The position numbers were made by a program, and so were the translations under genes. Shown piece after piece: positions 1 through 7,543 of a DNA stretch of 18,571 nt. The notes under the pieces were generated by a model. That model ran no database searches, was not told where the DNA came from, and worked only from the letters and a program-made list of their open reading frames with translations. The stretch is from an uncultured Pirellulaceae bacterium (lineage in GTDB: Bacteria > Planctomycetota > Planctomycetia > Pirellulales > Pirellulaceae): assembly GCA_947258905.1 (NCBI GenBank), contig CAMYKF010000745.1, positions 1 to 18,571 on the forward strand, read 5' to 3'. How positions within the stretch are numbered: position 1 is the first letter of the stretch; each line of letters opens with the position of its first letter.

Positions 1-325
1 GGTGCGATGCCCGAATTTGGCAGGAGTCATTGAGGCCTTGTTCGTCATAGCCCTATTGTGGACAGGCGATGACGGCTTTCGCAAGTAATGTCGCAGGTGA
101 GTACCCGCTGGATGGAATCGTAGCGGTAGGGCGCGAGCCGGCGCAAGCCCTCCGGTCCTGAATCACCCGAAATGAACGGGATGGCTTGCGCCCTGCCGGA
201 AATCAGGTCGGTTGCACGGTGCGGGCGCTGCGATTGCGGCGACGGATAATTAGAATGAGCATGCCTTTCCCGGGCACGTTAACCTGGATGGTGATGAAAA
301 CCGCGTTTCGCTGTGGCTGACGATT
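1..325. other. Non-coding left edge, no convincing gene
   Basis: I see no supportable gene here. One short frame (positions 2-88) is open from the edge to a TAA, but its translation matches nothing I recognise. The recognisable structure is a REP-like palindrome around 120-199, listed separately. The stretch before the ATG at 326 has no clear Shine-Dalgarno sequence and no convincing -35/-10 pair. Confidence 0.5.
120..199. repeat. REP-like intergenic palindrome
   Basis: A 10-nt arm GGCGCAAGCC (140-149) is matched perfectly by its reverse complement GGCTTGCGCC (183-192), enclosing 33 nt. Inside lies a small CCCG/CGGG hairpin (166-180). The left arm is preceded by a near-identical direct copy, GGCGCGAGCC (130-139), which itself follows GTAG (126-129). 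It lies in non-coding DNA. The form resembles dispersed extragenic palindromes; whether it recurs in the genome cannot be seen from one window. Confidence 0.45.
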
Positions 326-1636
326 ATGGTGCACACGCCGTCACGACGAGGATTCCTGGCTGCCGCGGCCGCGAGCGCCGGCGCGTGGCTGGTCTACGGA
401 GACCCCTTCCCAAATCCGGCCCCTGACAAGCCGCGCCGAAAAGTCGAGCGACTGGGTATTGGAGCCATCGGGCTGCGTTACCAAGGCAGTGTAATTGCGC
501 ACAAGGCTGCCATGTTTGGCGATATCGTGGCCGTTTGCGACGTGGACAAGCATGTGCGTGATCCGGTCAAGGCCGCGTTCGGCAGCACGCCACGCGAATT
601 CGAGGACTACCGCGACCTGCTCGCGCGCAACGATGTCGATATCGTGACCATCGGCACGCCCGATCACTGGCACACCAAAATGGTCATCGATGCCTGCCGG
701 GCCGGTAAGCATGTGTACTGCGAAAAGCCGCTGACTCTGACGATCGACGAAGGCAAGTTGCTGTGCGATGTCGTCCGCGAAACGGGACGGGTCGTGCAGG
801 TTGGATCGTGGCAGCGAAGTGATCAGCGCTTTCGTCAGGCCGTGGAGATGGTGCGTCAGGGACGTCTCGGGAGACTGCAAAAGGTCGATGTGGTGCTCGG
901 CAAGAACGCGGTCGGCGGACCCTTTGAGGCGCGCAAGATTCCACCGAACTTGAACTGGGATTTGTGGCAGGGCCAAACGCCGGACGTGCCCTATCTGGCC
1001 GAACGGTCCCATTACACATTTCGCTGGTGGTACGAGTACTCGGGCGGACAAATGACAGACTGGGGCGCGCACCATCTGGATATCGCTCAATGGGCCATCG
1101 ACAGTCTGCCTGTCGAGATCGACGGACAGGCAAGCTTTCCGGTAATTCAAAACGGGTACAACGTGGCCATCGATTTTGGGGCTACATTTCGGTACGCCAA
1201 CGGCGTGGAAATGACGGTCAGCGACACGGGTCGCAACGGAATCATGTTTACCGGAGACCGCGGTCGCATCTTCGTCAATCGTGGCTCGCTGGAAGGCCGA
1301 CCCGTCGAGGAACTGGCATCACAGCCGTTGCCACGCGAAAACTGGAACGCCTACAACTTTGACAACCTCGATCGGCCGCAACGTGCCGGAAAACTGGAAG
1401 CCATCATTAACCACATGGGCAACTTTTTTGACTGTGTGCAATCCACAGAGCGAAGACAACCGGTGTCCGACGTAGAGAGCCAGCACCGCAGCGTCAGCAC
1501 TTGTCATCTGGGTAACATTGCCATGCGACTGGGTCGCAAACTGCAATGGGATCCGCAGGCCGAAGTCTTTGTGGGAGATGAAGAGGCCAATCGCTGGTTG
1601 AAGCGGGAACAAAGGTCGGGTTACGAAACGGTGTAG
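326..1636 (+). CDS. Exported Gfo/Idh/MocA family oxidoreductase
   Basis: Predicted NAD(P)-dependent sugar or inositol dehydrogenase of the Gfo/Idh/MocA family, 436 aa. Residues 6-24 (SRRGFLAAAAASAGAW) form a twin-arginine-type leader, so the protein is probably exported folded with its cofactor. The Rossmann motif follows at about 43-49 (LGIGAIG), the family EKP motif is at 133-135 (the lysine is usually catalytic), and the C-terminal domain has WGAHHLD at 246-252, which carries the usual substrate-site histidine and aspartate. Length is normal for planctomycete members. The ATG at 326 is the only start that keeps the whole leader, although it lacks a good ribosome binding site. An isomerase-like gene follows on the same strand; paired oxidoreductase and isomerase genes are common in planctomycete sugar catabolism. 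The substrate cannot be deduced. Confidence 0.9.
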   Translation: MVHTPSRRGFLAAAAASAGAWLVYGDPFPNPAPDKPRRKVERLGIGAIGLRYQGSVIAHKAAMFGDIVAVCDVDKHVRDPVKAAFGSTPREFEDYRDLLARNDVDIVTIGTPDHWHTKMVIDACRAGKHVYCEKPLTLTIDEGKLLCDVVRETGRVVQVGSWQRSDQRFRQAVEMVRQGRLGRLQKVDVVLGKNAVGGPFEARKIPPNLNWDLWQGQTPDVPYLAERSHYTFRWWYEYSGGQMTDWGAHHLDIAQWAIDSLPVEIDGQASFPVIQNGYNVAIDFGATFRYANGVEMTVSDTGRNGIMFTGDRGRIFVNRGSLEGRPVEELASQPLPRENWNAYNFDNLDRPQRAGKLEAIINHMGNFFDCVQSTERRQPVSDVESQHRSVSTCHLGNIAMRLGRKLQWDPQAEVFVGDEEANRWLKREQRSGYETV

Positions 1637-1658
1637 TGATTGTCATGGATACATGCCA

Positions 1659-1706
1659 ACCTCTCCCGAGACCGGGAGAGGTCGATCTTCGCGCTCGCGA
1701 AGATCG
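1659..1706. repeat. Tandem perfect hairpins between two genes
   Basis: Two perfect stem-loops lie side by side. The first pairs ACCTCTCCCG (1659-1668) with CGGGAGAGGT (1673-1682) around the loop AGAC. The second pairs CGATCTTCGCG (1683-1693) with CGCGAAGATCG (1696-1706) around CT. They fill most of the 79-nt gap before the ATG at 1716. Neither is followed by a T tract, so they look more like extragenic palindromes or a processing site than an intrinsic terminator. CTCTCCC...GGGAGAG palindromes are frequent dispersed repeats in bacteria, which is general knowledge and was not checked here. Confidence 0.6.
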
Positions 1707-1715
1707 GGTCCGGCC

Positions 1716-2651
1716 ATGATCGCGAACTCACCCGATCTGAATCGTCGCCAGTTTAATTCGCTGGCCGCGGCGACCGCCGCCAGCCTGACGATAAGGCAAC
1801 CGCGGGGCGCCCGGGCTGCAGAAACGGACTTCGAGCCGAATTACCTGCTCGCCTCCAGCATGTACGGCTATCTGTACGTGGGTGAGATCCTGCCCGAAGT
1901 CCGCAAGACCGGTGCCGCCGCGATCGACTTGTGGCCCAAGGTGCATGGCAACCAGCGTGAGCAACTGGATGACCTGGGCGAAGAGACATTTGCCCGGATG
2001 CTCGAAGAGCACGAGATAGCACTGGGCTGCATCACTCAGTACAAACTTGGTCCGTTTAGGCTGCAGGATGAAATGCGGCTGGCGCAACGCCTGGGATGCC
2101 AGACCATTGTGACCGGCGCCGTCGGGCCCGCCAATCTGGAAGGCGCGGAACTCAAATCGGCTGTCGGCACTTTCATCGACAGTATGCGGCCGCATCTGGC
2201 CGTGGCCGGGGAAACGGGCGTTACAATCGCCATCGAGAACCATGGCAACAGCCTGATTGCATCACCGGACTCGATGAAGTGGCTGGCTGAACTGGCGGAA
2301 GGCACGCAGTTGGGAATCGCCTTTGCTCCCTACCACTTGCCGCAGGATGAAGCGTTGTTGGAATCGCTGATCGGCGAACTGGGGAACTTCATTCGTATCT
2401 TTTATGCGTGGCAATATGGCAAGGGTTGTCACCAGCGACTGCCGAAAGAGGAAGAGCTGTTGCAGATGCCAGGTCGCGGCTCCCTGGACTTTGCGCCGTT
2501 ACTGCGTGCTTTGGTGGAGATCGGCTATGACGGCTGGACCGAAATCTTCATGCATCCGTTTCCCCGGGGGATTCCCATTTTGGAAACGGCGGCCGAGGTA
2601 ACGGCCGAGATCAACCGGGCTCGCGAATACCTGGAAAGTCTGAACGGGTGA
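1716..2651 (+). CDS. Exported sugar phosphate isomerase/epimerase-like TIM barrel
   Basis: Member of the xylose isomerase-like TIM-barrel superfamily (AP endonuclease 2 fold), 311 aa. The leader (NRRQFNSLAAATAASL, residues 9-24) has the twin-arginine pattern. I chose the ATG at 1716 over one at 1653 because the extra 21 codons run through two perfect hairpins and would bury the Tat motif. Expected metal-site residues are present: E174 in the IENHG segment and E276 in the WTEIFMHPFPRG segment near the C terminus. Such proteins isomerise or epimerise keto sugars, or act on inositol derivatives, and are often encoded beside Gfo/Idh/MocA dehydrogenases, as here. The exact reaction cannot be inferred. 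Confidence 0.85.
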   Translation: MIANSPDLNRRQFNSLAAATAASLTIRQPRGARAAETDFEPNYLLASSMYGYLYVGEILPEVRKTGAAAIDLWPKVHGNQREQLDDLGEETFARMLEEHEIALGCITQYKLGPFRLQDEMRLAQRLGCQTIVTGAVGPANLEGAELKSAVGTFIDSMRPHLAVAGETGVTIAIENHGNSLIASPDSMKWLAELAEGTQLGIAFAPYHLPQDEALLESLIGELGNFIRIFYAWQYGKGCHQRLPKEEELLQMPGRGSLDFAPLLRALVEIGYDGWTEIFMHPFPRGIPILETAAEVTAEINRAREYLESLNG

Positions 2652-2952
2652 TGGAATATGGCACCTCTTCCCGGCGGGGACGAGTCGAAGATCCCGGCGT
2701 GCCGGGGGTCGCCGCGCCGCGGCGGGTAAGTGGGCTGAGCTATCCAGGCCGCATCGCGGTGGGCGTGCTGCCAAAGCCGCGAACGCGGCGGCAGCGTTTA
2801 GCTGCGGGCTTCAGCCGGCTTCAGCCCGCAGTTCGCATGGCATAAAACAACTTAGAGCCGCGAATGCGGCGACAGCGCTACCCGCGGGCATCGCAGATTG
2901 CCGTGCCGGAAACCCGCCTTTGATGTTGTTAAAATTCAACACGGAACCGAAC
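2652..2952. other. Repeat-rich intergenic stretch, no gene
   Basis: About 300 nt separate the isomerase-like gene from the DJ-1 gene. No reading frame looks coding. The DNA is full of palindromes: CCCGGC-GT-GCCGGG (2693-2706), a hairpin pairing CTGCGGGCT (2802-2810) with AGCCCGCAG (2823-2831), and two related copies of an approximately 35-nt repeat, listed separately. No clear promoter is visible. Confidence 0.6.
2775..2890. repeat. Two copies of a GCCGC-GAAY-GCGGC intergenic repeat
   Basis: Copy A (2775-2810) and copy B (2856-2890) both start AGCCGCGAAYGCGGCGRCAGCG and end GCGGGC. The first 22 positions differ at only two sites. Each contains the hairpin GCCGC-GAAC/GAAT-GCGGC; the differing base is in the loop, so the stem is kept intact. 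Read on the minus strand, copy B begins with GTAG directly before the palindromic part, the head sequence typical of REP elements. A third palindrome (2802-2831) lies between them. Probably a dispersed extragenic repeat. Confidence 0.6.
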
Positions 2953-3522
2953 ATGGAAAAAGTCCTGATCGTAATTGGCGACGCCAGCGAAACGCTGGAC
3001 ACGATGTATCCGTATTACCGTTTGCAGGAAGCAGGGTTCGAGCCCGTCGTAACAGCACCGGAGAAACGGCCTTACCAGCTGGTGCTGCACGAAGTGCAAC
3101 CGGGCTGGACGATCACGCGGGAATGGGAAGGATACAAACTCGAATGTGACGTGCCGTTTGCCGAAGTGCAGGAGGATCTGTACGCGGGCATCTTTTTCTC
3201 GGGCGGCCGGGCCCCGGAGTACATTCGCTATGACGAGCATCTGGTGCGCATCACCCGGCACTTTTTCAGCGAGAACAAGCCCGTGGCCTGCGTGTGTCAC
3301 GGCGTGGAGATTCCGGCCTATGCTGATTGCGTACGTGGCCGCCGCATGGCTACGGTCGCCAAATGCCGTTTTGATCTGGAAGTCTGCGGGGGAATTTACG
3401 TGGACGAGCCTTGCGTGATTGATGGCAATCTGGTCAGTGGCCGCACGTACCATGACAACGGTCACTACATCGGGCCCTGGATCGAGTTGCTGGTCCGGGC
3501 GCGGACGGCTGGCGGTCGCTGA
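2953..3522 (+). CDS. DJ-1/PfpI family protein
   Basis: Class I glutamine amidotransferase-like protein of the DJ-1/ThiJ/PfpI superfamily, 189 aa, close to the usual length. It begins with the typical first strand MEKVLIVIGD; an upstream in-frame start at 2920 adds 11 residues with no family match and no better ribosome binding site, so 2953 is preferred. The segment FFSGGRAPEYIR is the family's conserved GGxxP loop. The nucleophile elbow ACVCHG places the cysteine at residue 115 with H116 next to it. Members act as proteases, deglycase-like enzymes or chaperones; the role here is unknown. No signal peptide is visible, so it is probably cytoplasmic. Confidence 0.85.
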   Translation: MEKVLIVIGDASETLDTMYPYYRLQEAGFEPVVTAPEKRPYQLVLHEVQPGWTITREWEGYKLECDVPFAEVQEDLYAGIFFSGGRAPEYIRYDEHLVRITRHFFSENKPVACVCHGVEIPAYADCVRGRRMATVAKCRFDLEVCGGIYVDEPCVIDGNLVSGRTYHDNGHYIGPWIELLVRARTAGGR

Positions 3523-3684
3523 CCGGGTGTTTGGATTTGGCGCGCGTTCTCGCACACAACGAAGAGTCGATTGCGGCAGCCTGCGACGGCCATCCGGTTT
3601 TCATGGGCAAAGCCGGGGGGCGGACCGCTGCCGGGCGGGTCCAAGCCTTGCCGGGGGCAGTCTGATTTGCTAGTGTTCCTAGTC

Positions 3685-3708
3685 CGCCAGACATCTTTTC
3701 TTCTGGCG
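3685..3708. other. Hairpin just upstream of the tRNA
   Basis: CGCCAGA (3685-3691) pairs perfectly with TCTGGCG (3702-3708) around a 10-nt pyrimidine-rich loop. It ends 7 nt before the tRNA 5' end. It could be a terminator remnant of the preceding gene or part of the tRNA precursor leader. No poly-T tract follows. Confidence 0.35.
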
Positions 3709-3715
3709 ATCTTGT

Positions 3716-3789
3716 GGCAGCGTAGCTCAGCTGGTTAGAGCAGCGGAATCATAATCCGCGTGTCGGGGGTTCGAGTCCCTCCGCTGCTA
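3716..3789 (+). tRNA. tRNA-Met (CAT anticodon)
   Basis: A full cloverleaf can be folded: acceptor GGCAGCG/CGCTGCT (first pair G-U), D arm GCTC...GAGC, anticodon stem GCGGA/TCCGC with loop ATCATAA (anticodon CAT), variable loop GTGTC, and T arm GGGGG-TTCGAGT-CCCTC with discriminator A at 3789. CCA is not encoded. The sequence resembles elongator tRNA-Met; it lacks the initiator hallmarks of an unpaired first base and GGG/CCC in the anticodon stem. A CAT anticodon could also mark the lysidine-modified tRNA-Ile2, which I cannot fully exclude. Confidence 0.93.
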
Positions 3790-4121
3790 TTCAGGCAAAC
3801 AAGCCCGAATGCCCATAAGCCCGAATGCCCATAATTAGGCGGTATTTGGGCTTGTTGTTTGCAGTGCGGTGAATTTTTTGTGTTCGACCGGTGACGCCGA
3901 GCCTACAATAAAGCTAGTCGATTTGGTTAATGAGACCGGATCGTCTGCCCTTTTTTTTGCTTTTCCATTGATGCTCGGCAGGATGCGAGAGCACAAGACG
4001 ATTGAAATTCGAGCACCATTGGCTGGTGCGCGGCATGGAACAATCGCTGGCCCCAACGATTGGTCGGGCAAGGACCCCGTTCGCTGGAACAACTTGTGGT
4101 CTTTTCTTGTGGAGTGTTGCC
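3790..4121. other. Gap between tRNA and lipoprotein gene
   Basis: This 332-nt stretch begins with a 16-nt tandem repeat (3801-3832) flanked by an inverted repeat, and later carries an 8-T run near 3952-3959. A TACAAT hexamer at 3904-3909 could be a -10 box, but no properly spaced -35 box is present. An open frame spanning 3869-4180 has no family features and runs into the lipoprotein gene, so I do not call it. Confidence 0.5.
3801..3832. repeat. 16-nt tandem repeat inside an inverted repeat
   Basis: AAGCCCGAATGCCCAT occurs twice head to tail with no mismatch (3801-3816 and 3817-3832). The array starts 11 nt after the tRNA. Its left edge, CAAGCCC (3800-3806), is complementary to GGGCTTG (3848-3854), and the pairing continues outward (GCAAA/TTTGC) after a 3-nt bulge. 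This could give the tRNA transcript a long terminal hairpin. Confidence 0.6.
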
Positions 4122-4541
4122 ATGTCTCTTTGTCGATGTCTGGTTGCAGGACTGATGGTCGTGTTGCTGGTTGGCTGTAGTGAAACGTATTCGGGGAAAT
4201 GGGACGCCCGTCTGCAATTGATGGACGGAAAGCCGGAGTCAGACGAGTTTCCGTTGGTGATGGCGGAAAAACGCTTCTCGCATCAGCAACAGTCCATAGA
4301 ACTGAAGCGCAGTGGTCGCTACGTACAGCAAGTTGGTGCCAGCGTTCACGAAGGTGAGTGGTGGACCGAGGACGGGCGAATTGGACTTCGCTGCGATCGT
4401 CGGAATGGGCGTGATCTTGGCGCAACACGCAAATCCGCCGAAACCGACTGGTACTTTGCGATTCGAGAGGGCCAACTGGTCCGTGGACCCTGGAGCCATC
4501 CGGACACGAACATCGAAGTCGTCTACGTCAGGCGACGTTAG
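4122..4541 (+). CDS. Small predicted lipoprotein of unknown function
   Basis: Protein of 139 aa whose first 19 residues form a lipoprotein signal: a short hydrophobic stretch (LVAGLMVVLL) ending in the lipobox LVGC with the lipidated cysteine at residue 19. The ATG at 4122 is chosen because GGAG lies 7 nt upstream (4111-4114) and because it puts the signal at the N terminus; a longer frame from 4002 would add 40 residues ahead of it. The mature part is hydrophilic, with several Trp and Arg residues and WWTEDGRIGLRC near its middle, and matches no family I recognise. It is probably anchored to a membrane facing the periplasm. It stands alone between a tRNA and a pseudopilin gene. Confidence 0.75.
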   Translation: MSLCRCLVAGLMVVLLVGCSETYSGKWDARLQLMDGKPESDEFPLVMAEKRFSHQQQSIELKRSGRYVQQVGASVHEGEWWTEDGRIGLRCDRRNGRDLGATRKSAETDWYFAIREGQLVRGPWSHPDTNIEVVYVRRR

Positions 4542-4663
4542 CGCTTGCCGGGCCGCGAACTGCTGGTTCAACGTGTTCCATAATGTTCGACCCGATTCCG
4601 TTTCCACGGGTGTTGCATGGTGAATGGCAGGCACCTGTCTTTTTTCATACATGGCTGCCTGGA

Positions 4664-4694
4664 TTGACACATTGATGTTGTGTCGCGTTATCAT
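4664..4694 (+). promoter_or_regulatory. Candidate sigma-70-type promoter for the DUF1559 gene
   Basis: A perfect -35 hexamer TTGACA (4664-4669) is followed by TATCAT (4689-4694), which matches TATAAT at five of six positions. The 19-nt spacing is longer than ideal. Transcription would begin about 100 nt before the ATG at 4801. Planctomycete promoters are not well characterised, so this rests on the general consensus only. Confidence 0.35.
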
Positions 4695-4800
4695 GGAATG
4701 CAGGACAGAGACGATTGCGACTGATTTGCTGTGAACCCGTGGAAAAGGTCCGTCATGCCCGACGAGGGGTTTAGTTCAATTTCTTTTTCGGGGACTGTCT

Positions 4801-5946
4801 ATGTCTGACCGTACGAAAGCATTTACGCTGGTTGAATTGCTGGTCGTGCTTGCCATCATCGGCATTCTCATCGCCATGTTGTTGCCTGCGGTTCAGCAGG
4901 TACGCGAAGCGGCGCGTCGTACCGACTGTGCCAACCGCTTGCGGCAGTGCGTTCTGGCCGCTCACCAATTCCACGACTCGAACCAGCGATTGCCACCAGC
5001 CGCCCTGTACAGCGACATGGTGATGACGTGCGTTGACGAACTTAGGCAAGAGCACCAGTGGACGTCGGCCCTGGCCTTGTGCATGCCCTATCTGGAAATG
5101 AACCAGTTGTACAACCTGCAGCCGGCAATCGTCTACGATATTCACAGTGATCTGACTGACTACGTCGACCAGAATGGCAACCAGATCTATCCGAGGGCTC
5201 TGTCGTGGGAGAACGCCAACACGGTTCTGAACACGCGTGTGCCGAATTTCGAGTGCCCGTCGGACAACATCAATGACATCGAATTCATCGACCCGGAGGC
5301 CGGGTTCGACGCATCCCTGGCGGGTTATGCCCCTGTCTGGGATGGCGTCACCAACGACGACATGGACTGGTCAGGCTTCAAGGAAAATCTGGACAGCGCT
5401 GACCTCCGCCTCTACCGGACCAACTTCATTTCCTGCATCGGTGCTCACGGCCACACCATCGGTCCCGAGCGAACTCGCTGGAAGGGCTGCATGGCTCCCC
5501 GGGCGAAATTTACCCTTGAGACCATCAGCGACGGCAGCAGCCGCACAATTATGATGGGCGAGAACATCGGTGGTATCTTCAATAACGCTCGTGGCCTTGA
5601 TTTGGATGATGACGATGTAACCGTTGTCGAGGCTGGTTGGGGTTGGTCCTGGGCTTGTGGTGGTTTGGGTCAGATACGCGGCAATATTCCCTTCAATACT
5701 GCTCGTCTGGAAGACCCGATTCAGGGTCACGAGCCGGGTACGCCCGATGAGGTGTTGCAACAGACCATCCCCATGCTTGGCAACTCGACTCATGCCCCGA
5801 CACGTGGCTTTGGCGCCATGCATCCAGCAGGGGTAAATGTCGGGCTGGCTGATGGTTCGGTTCACAACCTGAACCGTGCGATCAACTGGGTTACGCTTTA
5901 CGAGTTGGCGGGTGCCCGCGATGGCGGCATTTCACCTGGATTCTGA
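4801..5946 (+). CDS. DUF1559 family pseudopilin-like protein
   Basis: Planctomycete-specific DUF1559 (SBP_bac_10-like) protein, 381 aa. The N terminus carries a type IV prepilin/pseudopilin signal: a short basic leader, then FTLVELLVVLAIIGILIAMLLPAV with the conserved Glu at residue 12 (position 5 of the mature protein). The residue before the cleavage site is Ala7 rather than the usual Gly. The C-terminal motif H-x9-DG is present exactly (H341, D351-G352), marking this as the full-length type. Such proteins exist in tens to hundreds of copies per planctomycete genome and are thought to be surface- or secretion-associated; their function is unproven. It lies alone, with no pilus assembly genes nearby, which is typical. 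Confidence 0.93.
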   Translation: MSDRTKAFTLVELLVVLAIIGILIAMLLPAVQQVREAARRTDCANRLRQCVLAAHQFHDSNQRLPPAALYSDMVMTCVDELRQEHQWTSALALCMPYLEMNQLYNLQPAIVYDIHSDLTDYVDQNGNQIYPRALSWENANTVLNTRVPNFECPSDNINDIEFIDPEAGFDASLAGYAPVWDGVTNDDMDWSGFKENLDSADLRLYRTNFISCIGAHGHTIGPERTRWKGCMAPRAKFTLETISDGSSRTIMMGENIGGIFNNARGLDLDDDDVTVVEAGWGWSWACGGLGQIRGNIPFNTARLEDPIQGHEPGTPDEVLQQTIPMLGNSTHAPTRGFGAMHPAGVNVGLADGSVHNLNRAINWVTLYELAGARDGGISPGF

Positions 5947-6024
5947 GACTGACGGCTGCCGCTTTGGTCAATCTCGCGGTTCTTGTCCGCCCGCTCCCGA
6001 TCCGATTCTGACTACACTGGGGGC

Positions 6025-7491
6025 ATGTGCCTTTTCCGAATATTTGTTCCGGCCTGCGTGATGGCGGTGTTGACGACTGCCACGTCGCTGGTGGCTCAGG
6101 ACGGTTCGACGGTTGATATCGGGATGCGGCGGGAGCTGTTTGTTGATCGGGCTCTGCTCGAGTCGATGGAAGGCTGCGAACTGCGGCTCAAGGAGCCGCG
6201 GGATGAAGGCATTGCGCTGCAACTGAATTCGCCATGGGAAGGCCGTTTCTCAGGCTACACAACCGTCATCCAGGATGGCAATCGGTTTCGCATGTACTAC
6301 CGCGGCCTGCCCGACATCGGACAGCGCGAAGTAACCTGCGTGGCTGAATCCGTCGATGGCAAGTCCTGGTACAAGCCGGTCGTCTGGCAACACGCGGCGG
6401 GAGCTCATAACGCAACCAATATCGTGCTGGCCGACGCCGGAGATGTAACACACAACTTCTGCCCGTTTCTGGATCAGAACCCCGCCACCCAATCGACCAT
6501 CGCCCGCTACAAGGCGATCGGCGGTTCGGCCAACAGCGGGTTGTGGGCATGGGCCTCGGCCGACGGCCTTCGCTGGCAACCACTGCACGACGAGCCGGTG
6601 TTGAAACTTGACGGCTGGGTGTTCGATTCGCAAAACGTGGTGTTCTGGTCAAGGGAAGAAAACCAGTACGTCATGTACTTTCGCCGCGTCCTGGACAACG
6701 TCCGGGCGATCGCCAGGACAACGTCGGCCGATTTCATTCACTGGTCCGAGCCCGTGCAGATGGCATACAGCGATACGGGCTCGACCCGGCCCCGTTTCCA
6801 GCTGTACACCAACCAGACACAGCCCTATTTTCGCGCGCCGCATATCCAGTTGGCGACGCCGGCCAGGTTTTTCCCGGGCCGCCGGGCAATTAGCGAAGAC
6901 CAGGCCGCATCCATTAATGTCGACCCAGGGTACGCGGGAGACATCTCTGACGCGATCCTGATGTCGACACGCGGTAATGAGACGTATGATGTAACCTTTC
7001 CATCGGCTTTGTTGCGGCCTGGCATCGGCGCGGAAAACTGGGTGTCTCGTACCAACTATCCGGCACTGGGAATCGTGCAAACCGGGCCAGCAGAGATGTC
7101 GTGGTTCGTCAATCAGAATTATGGCCAGCCCACGGCGCACGTGCGGCGTTACTCGTTTCGACTGGACGGACTGGCCTGTGCCACCGCGGGCATCGACGGG
7201 GCCAGCATTGTGACGCGGCCGATCATCATGGCCGGCCAGCGGCTGGAACTGAATTACGCGACCAGTGCCGCCGGCAGCATCCAGGTCGAGTTGCAGGATG
7301 AATCCGGTCAGCCAATCGAAGGGCTTGTACTGGCCGACTGCCATCCGTTAATTGGAAACGAAATCGCTGCTTCCGTGGTATGGAGGAACGGAACATCAAC
7401 TGCCACACTGGCTGGCAAGCCGATTCGTATCCGTTTTGTGCTGGCCGATGCGGAGCTGTATTCCTTTCGCTTCGCGTCATCCGAACAATGA
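6025..7491 (+). CDS. Secreted five-bladed beta-propeller, glycosidase-like protein
   Basis: Protein of 488 aa with an N-terminal signal peptide (MCLFRIFVPACVMAVLTTATSLVAQ). The start at 6025 is preferred over 5983, which adds 14 polar residues ahead of the signal. The body repeats blade motifs typical of the GH32/GH43/GH130-like propeller: SVDGKSWYKP, SADGLRWQP, TSADFIHWSEP, alternating with strands such as FRMYYRG and YVMYFRR. The last part looks like a beta-sandwich ending LAGKPIRIRFVLADAELYSFRF. Planctomycetes have many such proteins annotated as hypothetical or glycosyl hydrolase-like; I cannot assign catalytic residues or a substrate. A 48-nt relic of the same C-terminal coding region occurs at 8449-8496. 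The protease gene starts 52 nt downstream and may be co-transcribed. Confidence 0.8.
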   Translation: MCLFRIFVPACVMAVLTTATSLVAQDGSTVDIGMRRELFVDRALLESMEGCELRLKEPRDEGIALQLNSPWEGRFSGYTTVIQDGNRFRMYYRGLPDIGQREVTCVAESVDGKSWYKPVVWQHAAGAHNATNIVLADAGDVTHNFCPFLDQNPATQSTIARYKAIGGSANSGLWAWASADGLRWQPLHDEPVLKLDGWVFDSQNVVFWSREENQYVMYFRRVLDNVRAIARTTSADFIHWSEPVQMAYSDTGSTRPRFQLYTNQTQPYFRAPHIQLATPARFFPGRRAISEDQAASINVDPGYAGDISDAILMSTRGNETYDVTFPSALLRPGIGAENWVSRTNYPALGIVQTGPAEMSWFVNQNYGQPTAHVRRYSFRLDGLACATAGIDGASIVTRPIIMAGQRLELNYATSAAGSIQVELQDESGQPIEGLVLADCHPLIGNEIAASVVWRNGTSTATLAGKPIRIRFVLADAELYSFRFASSEQ

Positions 7492-7543
7492 ACGGACATC
7501 ATCGTCTATCATTGTCTCCGCATGGAAAACACCAGGTGTCGTC

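Noticed and set aside
2..88. Possible C-terminal end of a gene entering from the left
   Set aside because: Only 28 codons are visible and they match nothing I know; this could be chance.
341..1150. 269-aa antisense open frame opposite the Gfo/Idh/MocA gene
   Set aside because: It lies wholly opposite a gene with clear family motifs, has no recognisable domain, and is the kind of shadow frame GC-rich coding DNA produces.
3801..3832. CRISPR-like array
   Set aside because: There are only two direct copies with no spacer between them.
3869..4180. Possible 103-aa gene after the tRNA
   Set aside because: It has no family features and overlaps the start of the lipoprotein gene, which has a good ribosome binding site and lipobox.
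6649..7344. 231-aa antisense frame opposite the propeller gene
   Set aside because: No domain, no ribosome binding site, and full overlap with a better-supported gene.
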